Source of the DNA: an uncultured Bacteroidales bacterium
GTDB taxonomy: Bacteria > Bacteroidota > Bacteroidia > Bacteroidales > Paludibacteraceae
DNA: 14,283 nt
Assembly: GCA_900542355.1 (NCBI GenBank)
Contig: UQNE01000033.1
Coordinates: 1 to 14,283, forward strand
Direction of reading: 5' to 3'
This document shows positions 5,970 to 13,606 of this stretch, piece by piece. The number at the start of each line of letters is the position of its first letter. Within the stretch, counting starts at the first letter, position 1. A model generated the notes under the pieces. The model did no database searches and was not told the origin of the DNA. It saw nothing but the letters and a program-made list of their open reading frames with translations. The translations under genes were made by a program, and so were the position numbers.

Positions 5970-7337
5970 TCAGCGAATCATATCGCAGCCCATATAGGGT
6001 TGCAAAGCAGCAGGAATACGGATACCTTCCTCGGTCTGGTTGTTCTCCAGCAAGGCGGCTACGATACGCGGCAGAGCCAATGCAGAGCCGTTTAGCGTGT
6101 GGCAGAGCATTACTTTCTTATCCTCGTTGCGACGATAGCGGCAGTGCAGACGATTAGCCTGATAGGTATCGAAATTAGAGGTGGACGACACTTCCAACCA
6201 ACGATGTTGAGCCTCCGAATAGACCTCAAAGTCGTAGCACAAAGCCGCCGTGAATGACATATCACCACCGCTCAAACGCAATACACGATACGGCAGTTCC
6301 AGTTTCTTAAGCAGTCCCTCTACATGCTCCAACATCTCTTTGTGCGATGCGTCAGAATGCTCGGGCGTATCGATACGCACAATCTCTATCTTGCTGAACT
6401 CGTGCAGGCGGTTCAAGCCACGCACATCCTTACCATACGACCCGGCCTCACGGCGGAAACACTCGGTATAGGCGCAGTTCTTAATCGGCAACTTATCCTC
6501 ATCGATGATGACATCACGATACAGGTTGGTTACAGGCACCTCGGCTGTAGGTATCAAGTAGAGGTCATCTACCTCGCAGTGGTACATCTGTCCCTCTTTA
6601 TCAGGCAGTTGCCCCGTGCCGTAACCGCTCGCTTGGTTCACTACCGTCGGCGGCATTATCTCCGTGTAACCGGCTTTGTTGGCCTCTGCCAAGAAGAAGT
6701 TGATCAGCGCACGCTGCAAACGCGCTCCCTGACCGATATACACCGGGAAACCGGCACCCGAGATCTTTACACCCAGATCAAAATCAATCAGGTTGTATTT
6801 CTTAGCCAACTCCCAATGCGGCAGTTTCTCGCTGTCGGCAATACGCTCAGCGGCAATCGCCTCATCGGCCTCGGTCGGCCAATCACGCAATGCCACGGGC
6901 TTACCTGCTGCCAAACTGTCCATTACGGCTTTGTTAGGCCAATTGCCCATCTTTACTGCCAAGTTATCCTCCGCGCAACTGCCCTCCGGCACGATGTCGT
7001 ACGGCACATTCGGTATGGTCAGCAGCAAGTCGCGCTGCGCCTGCTCAGCCTTAGCCATCTGCTCATCATAAGCGGCGATGTCCTGCTTGAGCGTACCCGT
7101 CTGCGCTTTGGCTTGCTCGGCTTCTTCTTTCTTACCTTGCCCCATCAGCATACCTATCGATTTCGATATCTTGTTCATCTCCGCCGAGGCTGCATCTTTC
7201 TTCTGCTGAGCCTGCTTGCGCTCTGCATCGAGAGCCAAGACCTGCTCTATCGCCTCACGAGCACCGCTAAAATGTTTCTTTTCCAATCCGGCAACAACTT
7301 TCTCTTTGTCGTCGTAGATTTGTTTGAGTGTTAGCAT
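5970..7337 (-). CDS. serS: Serine--tRNA ligase (SerRS)
   Basis: SerRS charges tRNA-Ser (and tRNA-Sec) with serine in the cytoplasm. The 455-residue class II synthetase starts with the long antiparallel coiled-coil tRNA-binding arm (about 28-105, rich in Lys, Gln, Glu and Ala). The catalytic core follows: serine-binding TAE (264-266, LIPTAEVPVTN), motif 2 FRREAGSYGKDVRG (294-307) and RLHEFSKIE (310-318), and motif 3 NGSALALPRIVAALLE (416-431). Its length exceeds the roughly 425 residues usual for the family. The extra residues lie between the arm and the core, at about 128-172 (around NWPNKAVMDSL to ADSEKLPHW). The ATG at 7337 gives the standard N-terminus MLTLKQI. It lies 196 bp after rpmA, beyond a strong terminator, so it probably has its own promoter; I find no perfect TAnnTTTG box there. 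It is convergent with the pectate lyase. Confidence 0.96.
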   Translation of the reverse strand: MLTLKQIYDDKEKVVAGLEKKHFSGAREAIEQVLALDAERKQAQQKKDAASAEMNKISKSIGMLMGQGKKEEAEQAKAQTGTLKQDIAAYDEQMAKAEQAQRDLLLTIPNVPYDIVPEGSCAEDNLAVKMGNWPNKAVMDSLAAGKPVALRDWPTEADEAIAAERIADSEKLPHWELAKKYNLIDFDLGVKISGAGFPVYIGQGARLQRALINFFLAEANKAGYTEIMPPTVVNQASGYGTGQLPDKEGQMYHCEVDDLYLIPTAEVPVTNLYRDVIIDEDKLPIKNCAYTECFRREAGSYGKDVRGLNRLHEFSKIEIVRIDTPEHSDASHKEMLEHVEGLLKKLELPYRVLRLSGGDMSFTAALCYDFEVYSEAQHRWLEVSSTSNFDTYQANRLHCRYRRNEDKKVMLCHTLNGSALALPRIVAALLENNQTEEGIRIPAALQPYMGCDMIR

Positions 7338-7385
7338 AATATCTATAGTTTATTGTTTTCTATTTTGTTTCCATCGGCTGTAATA

Positions 7386-7415
7386 CCCTATAAGTCAATC
7401 ATATAGCCCTATAAG
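7386..7415. repeat. Pair of CCCTATAAG direct repeats upstream of serS
   Basis: CCCTATAAG occurs at 7386-7394 and 7407-7415 (CTTATAGGG on the serS strand), 21 bp start to start, or two helical turns. They sit about 50-80 bp before the serS ATG and could be a regulator site, but chance is not excluded. Confidence 0.3.
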
Positions 7416-7460
7416 GTGTTATTCTCCGGTCTGCAATGGCGGGAGCAACCGCCCGTATAA

Positions 7461-7506
7461 AACAAAATTTCTCCTCCCGAATTGCCGAAGCAATCGGTAG
7501 GAGAAA
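7461..7506 (-). terminator. Intrinsic terminator of rplU-rpmA
   Basis: Read on the minus strand, a 17-bp stem (one mismatch, one bulge) is closed by a TTCG tetraloop and followed by ATTTTGTTTTATA. The stem occupies 7468-7506. It lies 27 bp after the rpmA stop and separates the ribosomal pair from serS. Confidence 0.88.
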
Positions 7507-7533
7507 CTTTATACCATCTGATTCTCTTGCCGA

Positions 7534-7797
7534 TTAAGCCTCTGCTATCGGCTCGATAGAGACATAAGATTTGTTGTTCTTCTTGCGACGGAATGTAACG
7601 ATACCATCTACCAATGCGTAGAGAGTGTGGTCGCTACCCATACCCATGTTCTCACCCGGGTTGTGTACTGTTCCGCGTTGGCGTACGATGATGTTACCTG
7701 CTTTCGCAAATTGACCACCCCAGATCTTTACGCCAAGTCGTTTGCTTTCTGATTCACGGCCGTTCTTAGAACTACCGACACCTTTCTTATGTGCCAT
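7534..7797 (-). CDS. rpmA: Large ribosomal subunit protein bL27
   Basis: bL27 is a component of the 50S subunit whose N-terminal tail reaches the peptidyl transferase centre. The 87-residue protein has the family pattern: MAHKKGVGSSKNGRESESKRLG at the N-terminus, GGQFAKAGNIIVRQRGT in the middle, and HTLYALVDGIVTF towards the end. It begins directly at MAHKKG, without the cleaved N-terminal extension seen in Firmicutes. It lies 18 bp downstream of rplU in the common rplU-rpmA order and is followed by a strong terminator. Confidence 0.97.
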   Translation of the reverse strand: MAHKKGVGSSKNGRESESKRLGVKIWGGQFAKAGNIIVRQRGTVHNPGENMGMGSDHTLYALVDGIVTFRRKKNNKSYVSIEPIAEA

Positions 7798-7815
7798 AAC
7801 TTCTGTTCCTTTCTT

Positions 7816-8133
7816 TTAAGCAATAACGATTTCTTTTACTACGATATTCGTCAAATCCTGACGATGACCGTTCAGTTTACGATAGCCTTTGCGACGCTTC
7901 TTGTGGAATACCAAGATTTTCTCTCCACGGCACTCGTTATCAAGCACTTCGCATACTACTTTTGCCCCATCTACATAAGGAGCACCTACTGTAATGTTGC
8001 CTTCGTTATCTACGAGCAACACTTTGTCGAACACAACCTCAGCACCTTTCTCGGTGTCCATACGGTTGATGAACAACTTTTTGCCGGCCTCTACTTTGAA
8101 TTGTTGGCCTTTCATTTCTACAATTGCGTACAT
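7816..8133 (-). CDS. rplU: Large ribosomal subunit protein bL21
   Basis: bL21 is an early-assembly 50S protein that binds 23S rRNA. I start it at the ATG at 8131-8133, giving 105 residues beginning MYAIVEMKGQQFKVEAG, the normal start of the family. A GTG two codons upstream (8137-8139) keeps the frame open but is less likely. The C-terminal KILVFHKKRRKGYRKLNGHRQ is the conserved RNA-binding part (KRRKxYRKxxGHRQ). It is the first gene of an rplU-rpmA unit with a consensus promoter and a leader of about 147 nt. Confidence 0.96.
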   Translation of the reverse strand: MYAIVEMKGQQFKVEAGKKLFINRMDTEKGAEVVFDKVLLVDNEGNITVGAPYVDGAKVVCEVLDNECRGEKILVFHKKRRKGYRKLNGHRQDLTNIVVKEIVIA

Positions 8134-8280
8134 TATCACAATTTTTATAAGTTACATCGTGTTGGGCGGCTGGGTAGGTCTTTCGACGCTGCTAATACCT
8201 TCTCTATAAGCAAACTACTTATGTAAAAACAAGTATTTCATGCGCTGCCTACGGCTACTTTCTGAGCCCATACCCGAAAA
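8134..8280 (-). promoter_or_regulatory. 5' leader of rplU-rpmA (about 147 nt)
   Basis: The predicted start near 8280 leaves a leader longer than needed for initiation. It can form a hairpin GCTTATA-GAGAAGG-TATTAGC (8193-8213 region, one U-U mismatch). Autogenous control by a ribosomal protein is common for such operons, but I recognise no known leader motif here, so a regulatory role is only inferred. Confidence 0.35.
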
Positions 8281-8286
8281 AGCGTG

Positions 8287-8318
8287 CAAAATTACTACTT
8301 TTTTTCCATATATGCAAA
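8287..8318 (-). promoter_or_regulatory. Promoter of rplU-rpmA
   Basis: On the minus strand, TTTG (8318-8315), a 20-bp spacer and TAATTTTG (8294-8287) match the Bacteroidota consensus exactly. The spacer holds a run of seven A residues (eight of the ten bases from 8298 to 8307 are T on the + strand). Confidence 0.85.
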
Positions 8319-8583
8319 TTTCCGCTGCATTTTCTCTGCGCGGCAGGCTCAATAAGCAAGGGCAGACTTCAAAATTTTCTAATACATTTTGTCAGTAAAA
8401 CACTCAAACACCTATCCATTTGCCACTTTGCCTTTGAGCCGACTTCGTCGAATGCTTGTCGAGATCTAAAGCCGTTCTAAAAACAATTTTAATAATACCA
8501 AAATGTAAGCAAAAATCGGCAAAACGCAACAATATGCTATCTTTACAACCTCAGTATCCCGCCCGCATTGCCTCTTATGCGGT
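8319..8583. other. Non-coding spacer between rplU promoter and the small basic gene
   Basis: I see no gene in these 265 bp. A short inverted repeat CCGCAT/ATGCGG (8563-8568 with 8577-8582) lies just after the small gene's stop. It has no T run on the minus strand, so it is at best a weak terminator. Confidence 0.5.
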
Positions 8584-8736
8584 CTATTTCCGTTTACCGG
8601 TGACTTTCAGCACGGTTTGACCTATCTTGCGCTCCAGACCTTGTTTCGTAGTAGGAATACCCGTCGCACGCGCAATTTTAGTTTTTAGTTGCGTGATTCC
8701 TACTGCGCGTTTCCAAGAAAAAGAAAATCCTCTCAT
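8584..8736 (-). CDS. Small, highly basic protein of unknown function (50 aa)
   Basis: The ATG at 8736 opens a 50-residue frame beginning MRGFSFSWKRAVGITQLKTK, followed by IARATGIPTTKQGLERKIG and a basic tail ending GKRK. It has 8 Lys and 5 Arg against one acidic residue (Glu35), no signal peptide and no membrane helix. The middle (about 19-39) is likely helical. I recall similar short proteins with an FSFSWKRA start and an IPTT motif annotated as hypothetical in other Bacteroidales, but cannot confirm this here. A near-consensus promoter lies about 30 bp upstream. The basic charge suits binding to nucleic acid or the ribosome, which is inference only. It stands between the DUF5686 gene and the rplU unit, all on the same strand. 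Confidence 0.68.
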   Translation of the reverse strand: MRGFSFSWKRAVGITQLKTKIARATGIPTTKQGLERKIGQTVLKVTGKRK

Positions 8737-8764
8737 ATTCTATCCTTTTTAGTTTAGTAATGCG

Positions 8765-8795
8765 CCAATCTACGACAGATTTCCGATTGCTGCAA
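8765..8795 (-). promoter_or_regulatory. Probable promoter of the small basic gene
   Basis: On the minus strand, TTG (8795-8793), a 20-bp spacer and TAGATTGG (8772-8765) match the consensus at all but one position of the -7 box. Transcription would start about 20-25 nt before the ATG at 8736, which supports both the gene and its start. Confidence 0.5.
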
Positions 8796-8937
8796 GCCCC
8801 ACACCATTTTTCTTATAAAAAACGCCCTGTTTTTCTCACAAAAAAGTCGGGAAAGTCCCTTGCCTCTCGCCTTCGCAGCCTTTCATCAAGCAATGGCAAC
8901 ACACCAAGCGACCTACAGCCCTTCCTTTTTTGGGGGG

Positions 8938-11763
8938 CTACATCGCCACACGCAGTGTGATACGGATACCATTGCGCTGCCACGGACCGAGTTTCACGGG
9001 TATTCCCTGTTCATTCACGGCATTCAGGTGCGTCAGACGCCGCACATAATCGATACGAATCAACTTAAAGATATTCTCTATACCCACCGTCATCTCCATA
9101 TACGGCATATAGCGATACTTGCCGTCGGAGAAATCGGTTCGCACGGGTATCACATGCCCGTCCACGGTGTACGAATTGGGCATTTCATACAGTCCGCTCG
9201 TTACCTTCGGGTTATTCCGGTCGCCCAAGTAGCCCGCCAGGATATGGAACGACGCCACCTCCCGCAGTTTCAGCAGTTTCAGCCCCGGAATACGGTTGAA
9301 TATCCACCCCTTCAGATAGTAGGTTACATGCAGCGACGCATACCGATCCATCATAAACTCCATCGGCTGCATCAGATTGAATGCCTTGGGGTCAAGCAAG
9401 ATCGACTGGTTGGACATCGGGGCGAAAAGTTTGGTAAACGGCACCTTGCTATCCGTCGCAATATATCCCACATCCGCACTCACATCCAAGTGCCCGAAAG
9501 CCGACAGCCAAAAGCGGTTCTCTGCCGTCAGTTGAATACGGTTGTAGAAGTACTTATCCTCCAATATATAGCCCATCTCGTTGGTCAGTCGGAACACCGG
9601 CGCATCTTTCCAGAGGTTGAAAGGCGACTCGATACCCTGTCGGTCGTTATAGATAAACCCGCCCGGTGAGTAGCGCAGTTGGAAGGTCCATTGTGCATCG
9701 TGGTAGAACGGCCGCTCAAAGGTCGTGCCATCCGCATTGCGTTTCATATAGCGCAAACGCAACGAATGCTCCGGGTAAGGCAGCGGATTAAACGGCCGCA
9801 CTGCCCAAGTAGAGCCGTTGGGCTGGTTGTTCATAAAGTCGAACCAGGTGATCACCGACAACTGATTAGCCCACTCCTTCTCATATTTCAACCTAAGTTT
9901 GGCCACATACTGCATCGGCTTCGGCTCGTAGTTGAATTTGATCGACATAAAGATATGATCCCTATCCAACACACGGTAACTCTGTCCGAGTTCCTCCAGG
10001 TCGTAACTCGCTGTAAACGAGAGGTTATGCCTTAGCGACTCGTAGGGGTGATACTCCTTGTCATGGAACGAATACAGGGCTGTCAGTCCGCCTTTTACGC
10101 GGTGATCGTGAAAACCGTATGCCACATACCCGCTCGTAAACCACCGTTTGTTTTGGTTGGCGGTCGTCATACCGCCGATACGCAAACGACACCCCTCCTG
10201 CTCGTTGTAACTGAAAGTATTGAATATCGGCCCGAAATCCCATTTGCTTGCGCCTCGCTCACGGCTCGTAGGGATAAACTCCTGTATCAGGTCTTGCACC
10301 ATATTGACCACAAATCGGAACTTCGGCACGCGCATCAACTCCACTTGCAGACTGTCCACCACCGTTTCTTTACCGGTCAGAGCCATCGGGCGCAGGCTGT
10401 CCCACACCGAGAGCGGCACCTTGTCCGCATCGGGCAGTGTGATCTCGTTTCCCGCCATATAGAATAGGCTGTCGGGAATGCCTACACCAAAGGAATAATC
10501 GCAGAAACGACGCGTCTGACGCGCATAGATATTGTGTTTCGATTTCTTGGTGATGGCAAAACGCACATGCGTATTCACCTCCTCCGATGCCCACAAACCA
10601 TTATCTAATTGGCTGAATGTCTCCGATATACTCATGTGGCTGAGCCAGTTGAGGTTGATATGCGGCGGCACATTGATCTTGTAGCGCTTCAGTGCGTAGG
10701 TCGAGTCTGCCACGATATACAAATGCCCCGTAAAGCCAAAACTCTCGCTATTGACGGGCACAAACGCCAAATCCACACACGCCACATCGTCCACCATCAC
10801 CGTATCCATGATGTAGTAATGGTAGAAACTTACGGCAAGCGACGACGACAGCGGACTCACAAACCGATTGAGCATCAAGTTGATGTTGTCCGAAAAGATA
10901 TTCATCGGTTGGAACATCGCCTGCAGGTTATTCGACATACCGCCGTTGTCCAACAGTTCGTCCAACCCCTCCCAGCGTTTGGCTTTGATTACCTTGCGTT
11001 CCTTGCGAGGCGACACTTGCACATACTCGTCTGCCAGCGTCTCGCGCAACGACATCGTCAGTATCTGAGTCTGATTGGCTTGCTCGATAGCACGGTTTTT
11101 GGTTATCACCACGCTATCTACACGCACCAGCGTACTATCCTGCCCTATGCTGACACTGTCGATGTTCACACGCCCGCTGTCTATCACCAGCACGCCGTCT
11201 TCCAGCATCATCGTATCGAGATAGTTGTAGAGAAACAAGAAATCACGCCAAAAAGCATTCTTATTGAGGTTGTAGTCGAACGGCTCCAATGCCATCACCA
11301 GTTTCTCATACGACTCCACTTTATATGACTCCGACCGCCCCGCACGGTTCTTATCCTTGTTGGCAATCACATTCTTTATCAGTTCCACGGCGGGATTGCC
11401 CTTGCGGCGATAGTGCTCCCGCCGGCGTTTGGGCTTCACCACCACATCTTCCAGCGCGTACACCTCCGGCTCCATCGGCACAAACAACTCGGTGCTTTGC
11501 CCGGGTTTCACCGTCAGCACCTTCGTCTTGTACCCCACCATCTGAAAAGTAAGCGTAATCAGGTTTTGGTTGTTTTCCAACGAGAACAGACCGTCTAAAT
11601 CGGTAGTCGTACCAATAGACGAACCGGTAAAAAGTATCTGCACAAAAGGCAGCGTCTCGCCGGTGTTTACATCCACCACCGAACCCGTTACCTTAGTCGT
11701 ACCGGCAGCATTCACCGCCACCGCCAAGCACAATGCCCATACTATGTTGATAAGTCGTTTGAT
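8938..11763 (-). CDS. DUF5686 family outer-membrane protein with carboxypeptidase-regulatory-like domain
   Basis: Function is not established; the family is large, exported and specific to Bacteroidota. The N-terminus is a signal peptide. A carboxypeptidase-regulatory-like beta-sandwich follows at about 24-100 (TGSVVDVNTGETLPFVQI, TTDLDGLFSL, VGYKTKVL). Then comes the basic segment RRREHYRRKGNPAVELI (about 113-129) that opens the DUF5686 part, and a long C-terminal half with beta-barrel-like alternation up to the end. There is no TonB-receptor plug. The start is odd. The signal peptide can be read back to codon 11763-11761, giving x-KRLINIVW-ALCLAVAVNAA, but that codon is ATC. The first standard start is TTG at 11733, which would remove the positive n-region, and an in-frame TAG lies three codons above. 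Using 11763 the protein has 941 residues. It lies 84 bp after the phosphoethanolamine transferase gene, without its own consensus promoter, so cotranscription is likely. Confidence 0.85.
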   Translation of the reverse strand: MKRLINIVWALCLAVAVNAAGTTKVTGSVVDVNTGETLPFVQILFTGSSIGTTTDLDGLFSLENNQNLITLTFQMVGYKTKVLTVKPGQSTELFVPMEPEVYALEDVVVKPKRRREHYRRKGNPAVELIKNVIANKDKNRAGRSESYKVESYEKLVMALEPFDYNLNKNAFWRDFLFLYNYLDTMMLEDGVLVIDSGRVNIDSVSIGQDSTLVRVDSVVITKNRAIEQANQTQILTMSLRETLADEYVQVSPRKERKVIKAKRWEGLDELLDNGGMSNNLQAMFQPMNIFSDNINLMLNRFVSPLSSSLAVSFYHYYIMDTVMVDDVACVDLAFVPVNSESFGFTGHLYIVADSTYALKRYKINVPPHINLNWLSHMSISETFSQLDNGLWASEEVNTHVRFAITKKSKHNIYARQTRRFCDYSFGVGIPDSLFYMAGNEITLPDADKVPLSVWDSLRPMALTGKETVVDSLQVELMRVPKFRFVVNMVQDLIQEFIPTSRERGASKWDFGPIFNTFSYNEQEGCRLRIGGMTTANQNKRWFTSGYVAYGFHDHRVKGGLTALYSFHDKEYHPYESLRHNLSFTASYDLEELGQSYRVLDRDHIFMSIKFNYEPKPMQYVAKLRLKYEKEWANQLSVITWFDFMNNQPNGSTWAVRPFNPLPYPEHSLRLRYMKRNADGTTFERPFYHDAQWTFQLRYSPGGFIYNDRQGIESPFNLWKDAPVFRLTNEMGYILEDKYFYNRIQLTAENRFWLSAFGHLDVSADVGYIATDSKVPFTKLFAPMSNQSILLDPKAFNLMQPMEFMMDRYASLHVTYYLKGWIFNRIPGLKLLKLREVASFHILAGYLGDRNNPKVTSGLYEMPNSYTVDGHVIPVRTDFSDGKYRYMPYMEMTVGIENIFKLIRIDYVRRLTHLNAVNEQGIPVKLGPWQRNGIRITLRVAM

Positions 11764-11767
11764 AAGT
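11747..11767. repeat. 12-bp-period direct repeat at the DUF5686 start
   Basis: TTGATAAGT occurs at 11747-11755 and 11759-11767. On the coding strand it gives ACTTATCAA twice, encoding Leu-Ile-(Lys/Asn). It lies exactly where the start codon should be, so a small duplication may have altered the initiation site. Confidence 0.5.
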
Positions 11768-11847
11768 TGCTATAGTCGATATAGAATAATCGTTAATAGT
11801 CTGATTTACTTTGTCTTACAGATAAACGACAAGCCATTACAATACTC

Positions 11848-13590
11848 CTATGGTTGCGTAGGTATCTCAAATGGGTGCATATTGGCGTCCAATCCATACA
11901 CTACCGGTGCGGCATGCATGCTCTGCCTTCCGATACACCGCGTAGAATCGATATTCGCATAGTCCACCCCACCCAAATCCAACAGACTGTGAAATAGGTA
12001 CATCGTCGATAGTTTCTTGCGCTTGTTGCCCTCCAACGCGCAAACGGTCTCGGGGTGAAGGCGGCGGTAACGCTCTGATGTCCACACAAATAGTGGCACA
12101 TGGTACTCGTAGAACGAACCAGAGAAAGTGCCATGCATAAACATATTGCGCTCATCATCGAGCAAGTTCTCCCCATGGTCGCCCACATACACCAGCACGG
12201 CAGGTCTGCCCGTCTGCTCCAGTTCGCTAATCACTCTGTCGATGAAATAGTCGGTAAAGCGAATGGCATTATCGTACGAGTTGACTGCAATGGCTTTTAG
12301 GTTACGAAAAGCGGCTATGTTCTCCCCGCTGAGATTGCTCCACGACACCCCTCCTTGGTCATCTACATCTATATTGGAGAATATGTCGCGCACACTCATC
12401 CCTTTCATATCGGGCGTAAATACCTGGAAGTCATCGGGATAGCGTGAGGAGTACTTAAAATGGCACCCCAACGAGTGCAATACAATCATTTGATGCCCGT
12501 CTTTCTCTCCCAACACACTGCGCAGCGGCTCCAGCAGCACTGTATCCACAAACACCTCGCTCTCGCTATGGGGCGTAACATAATCGGTGTAGGTGCAATA
12601 CGCTGCAATGCGCTGCAAGAAATGGTTGTTAAAACTCTGGTCGGCTATCCATGCCGTGGTATAACCGGCTTCTCGAAAAGCGTCCACCACCGATTTCTCT
12701 TTGGCATACACCTCCTGCGTCTGCGGGGTGGCACGCGAGAGCATCAACGGTACCGACACCGTCGTCAGATTAGCCACCGAGAAACAACTGTCGAACGACA
12801 CTATCTGCCCCTGCCGCATTCGCAACCGCGGTGAGGTCTCTCGCTCATAGCCGTTGATCTGCCAATGGTCGTAGCGTGAAGTTTCCCCTATCAAGAATAG
12901 CACAATCGTCGAGTCGTTGTCCGCCACACGCGGAATACCAAACGAGAAGTTCTCCAACTGCTCACTCTGCTCATGGATGTCATAAGCCATATCGCCAATG
13001 TGATACAGTGCCAATACCATATTCACAGGGCATACTTTCTCCGCTCCCACCCATGCAGCCGTGCGCAAATCGATATTGCGAATACTGAATTCGTTACGCA
13101 GTTTCGGACGCAGTTTGAGAGCCACTATATCCGTTGCAAAGAAAGCGACTATCACGCCTAATACCACCATACGCCATTTGCGCGGAGCCAAATACTCCTG
13201 CTCGATAAATCGATGTACCAAGTAGAAATACACACCCCATAGCGCAAAGAAGATGATTGCCACAAACCAATAGGTGCTGCATAGTTCCAAGAACTCGCCC
13301 TTCTCCGATTTGATGACTGTAAACACAAACAGCAGCGAAGTGGTGGCGTGGTTGATAATCAAGTGAATAATCTCGATAGCCGAGAATAGAAAAGTAGCCG
13401 ATGCCACATAGAAAAAGGTTCTGCGCCGAAACACGCACAACCCTGCACCGCATAGCGACAGTGCACTGATCAGATAAACAAACCGCTGCCCTATAGTAAG
13501 CAAGTCCTGCGCCATCACCACTCCCATCAACGATGGCAAAAGCAGAAACAGCAACAGACCTACAAAAGCAATTATTTCAGACTTCTTCAA
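11848..13590 (-). CDS. Phosphoethanolamine transferase-like membrane enzyme (EptA/sulfatase superfamily)
   Basis: The enzyme is predicted to move phosphoethanolamine from phosphatidylethanolamine to lipid A or another envelope glycan, on the periplasmic side of the inner membrane. The 580-residue protein has about five N-terminal helices (roughly 6-27, 36-53, 58-80, 106-126, 140-160) and a periplasmic alkaline-phosphatase-fold domain. Motifs are GETSRYDHWQINGYERETSP (235-254, metal ligand Glu236), the nucleophile region LTTVSVPLML (Thr276 aligns best with Thr280 of EptA), LHSLGCH (371-377) and GDHGEN (Asp471-His472). The start is TTG at 13590, preceded by AGAGAG; an in-frame TGA 10 codons upstream excludes earlier starts and there is no ATG or GTG. 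The leader is dominated by five 28-bp repeats. The DUF5686 gene follows. The acceptor substrate cannot be read from the sequence. Confidence 0.88.
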   Translation of the reverse strand: MKKSEIIAFVGLLLFLLLPSLMGVVMAQDLLTIGQRFVYLISALSLCGAGLCVFRRRTFFYVASATFLFSAIEIIHLIINHATTSLLFVFTVIKSEKGEFLELCSTYWFVAIIFFALWGVYFYLVHRFIEQEYLAPRKWRMVVLGVIVAFFATDIVALKLRPKLRNEFSIRNIDLRTAAWVGAEKVCPVNMVLALYHIGDMAYDIHEQSEQLENFSFGIPRVADNDSTIVLFLIGETSRYDHWQINGYERETSPRLRMRQGQIVSFDSCFSVANLTTVSVPLMLSRATPQTQEVYAKEKSVVDAFREAGYTTAWIADQSFNNHFLQRIAAYCTYTDYVTPHSESEVFVDTVLLEPLRSVLGEKDGHQMIVLHSLGCHFKYSSRYPDDFQVFTPDMKGMSVRDIFSNIDVDDQGGVSWSNLSGENIAAFRNLKAIAVNSYDNAIRFTDYFIDRVISELEQTGRPAVLVYVGDHGENLLDDERNMFMHGTFSGSFYEYHVPLFVWTSERYRRLHPETVCALEGNKRKKLSTMYLFHSLLDLGGVDYANIDSTRCIGRQSMHAAPVVYGLDANMHPFEIPTQP

Positions 13591-13606
13591 ATCTCTCTTT
13601 CTATTT

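Noticed and set aside
6324..7334. 336-residue open frame on the + strand
   Set aside because: It lies wholly opposite serS, whose motifs are unambiguous, and its translation has no recognisable domain; it is an antisense shadow.
8563..8582. Terminator after the small basic gene
   Set aside because: Only a 6-bp stem with an 8-nt loop, and no T run on the minus strand.
8842..8864. Terminator for the DUF5686 gene
   Set aside because: On the minus strand GGGACTTTCCC followed by a T run looks suggestive, but the stem is only 4 bp with a 3-nt loop and lies about 80 bp after the stop.
8860..11328. Several long + strand open frames (for example 8860-9669 and 10609-11328)
   Set aside because: They are opposite the DUF5686 gene and their His/Arg-rich translations are typical of antisense reading of a GC-biased gene.
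8938..11763. TonB-dependent receptor (SusC-like)
   Set aside because: The carboxypeptidase-regulatory-like domain is shared, but no plug domain or TonB-receptor barrel motifs follow; the YRRKGNPAVELI segment fits DUF5686.
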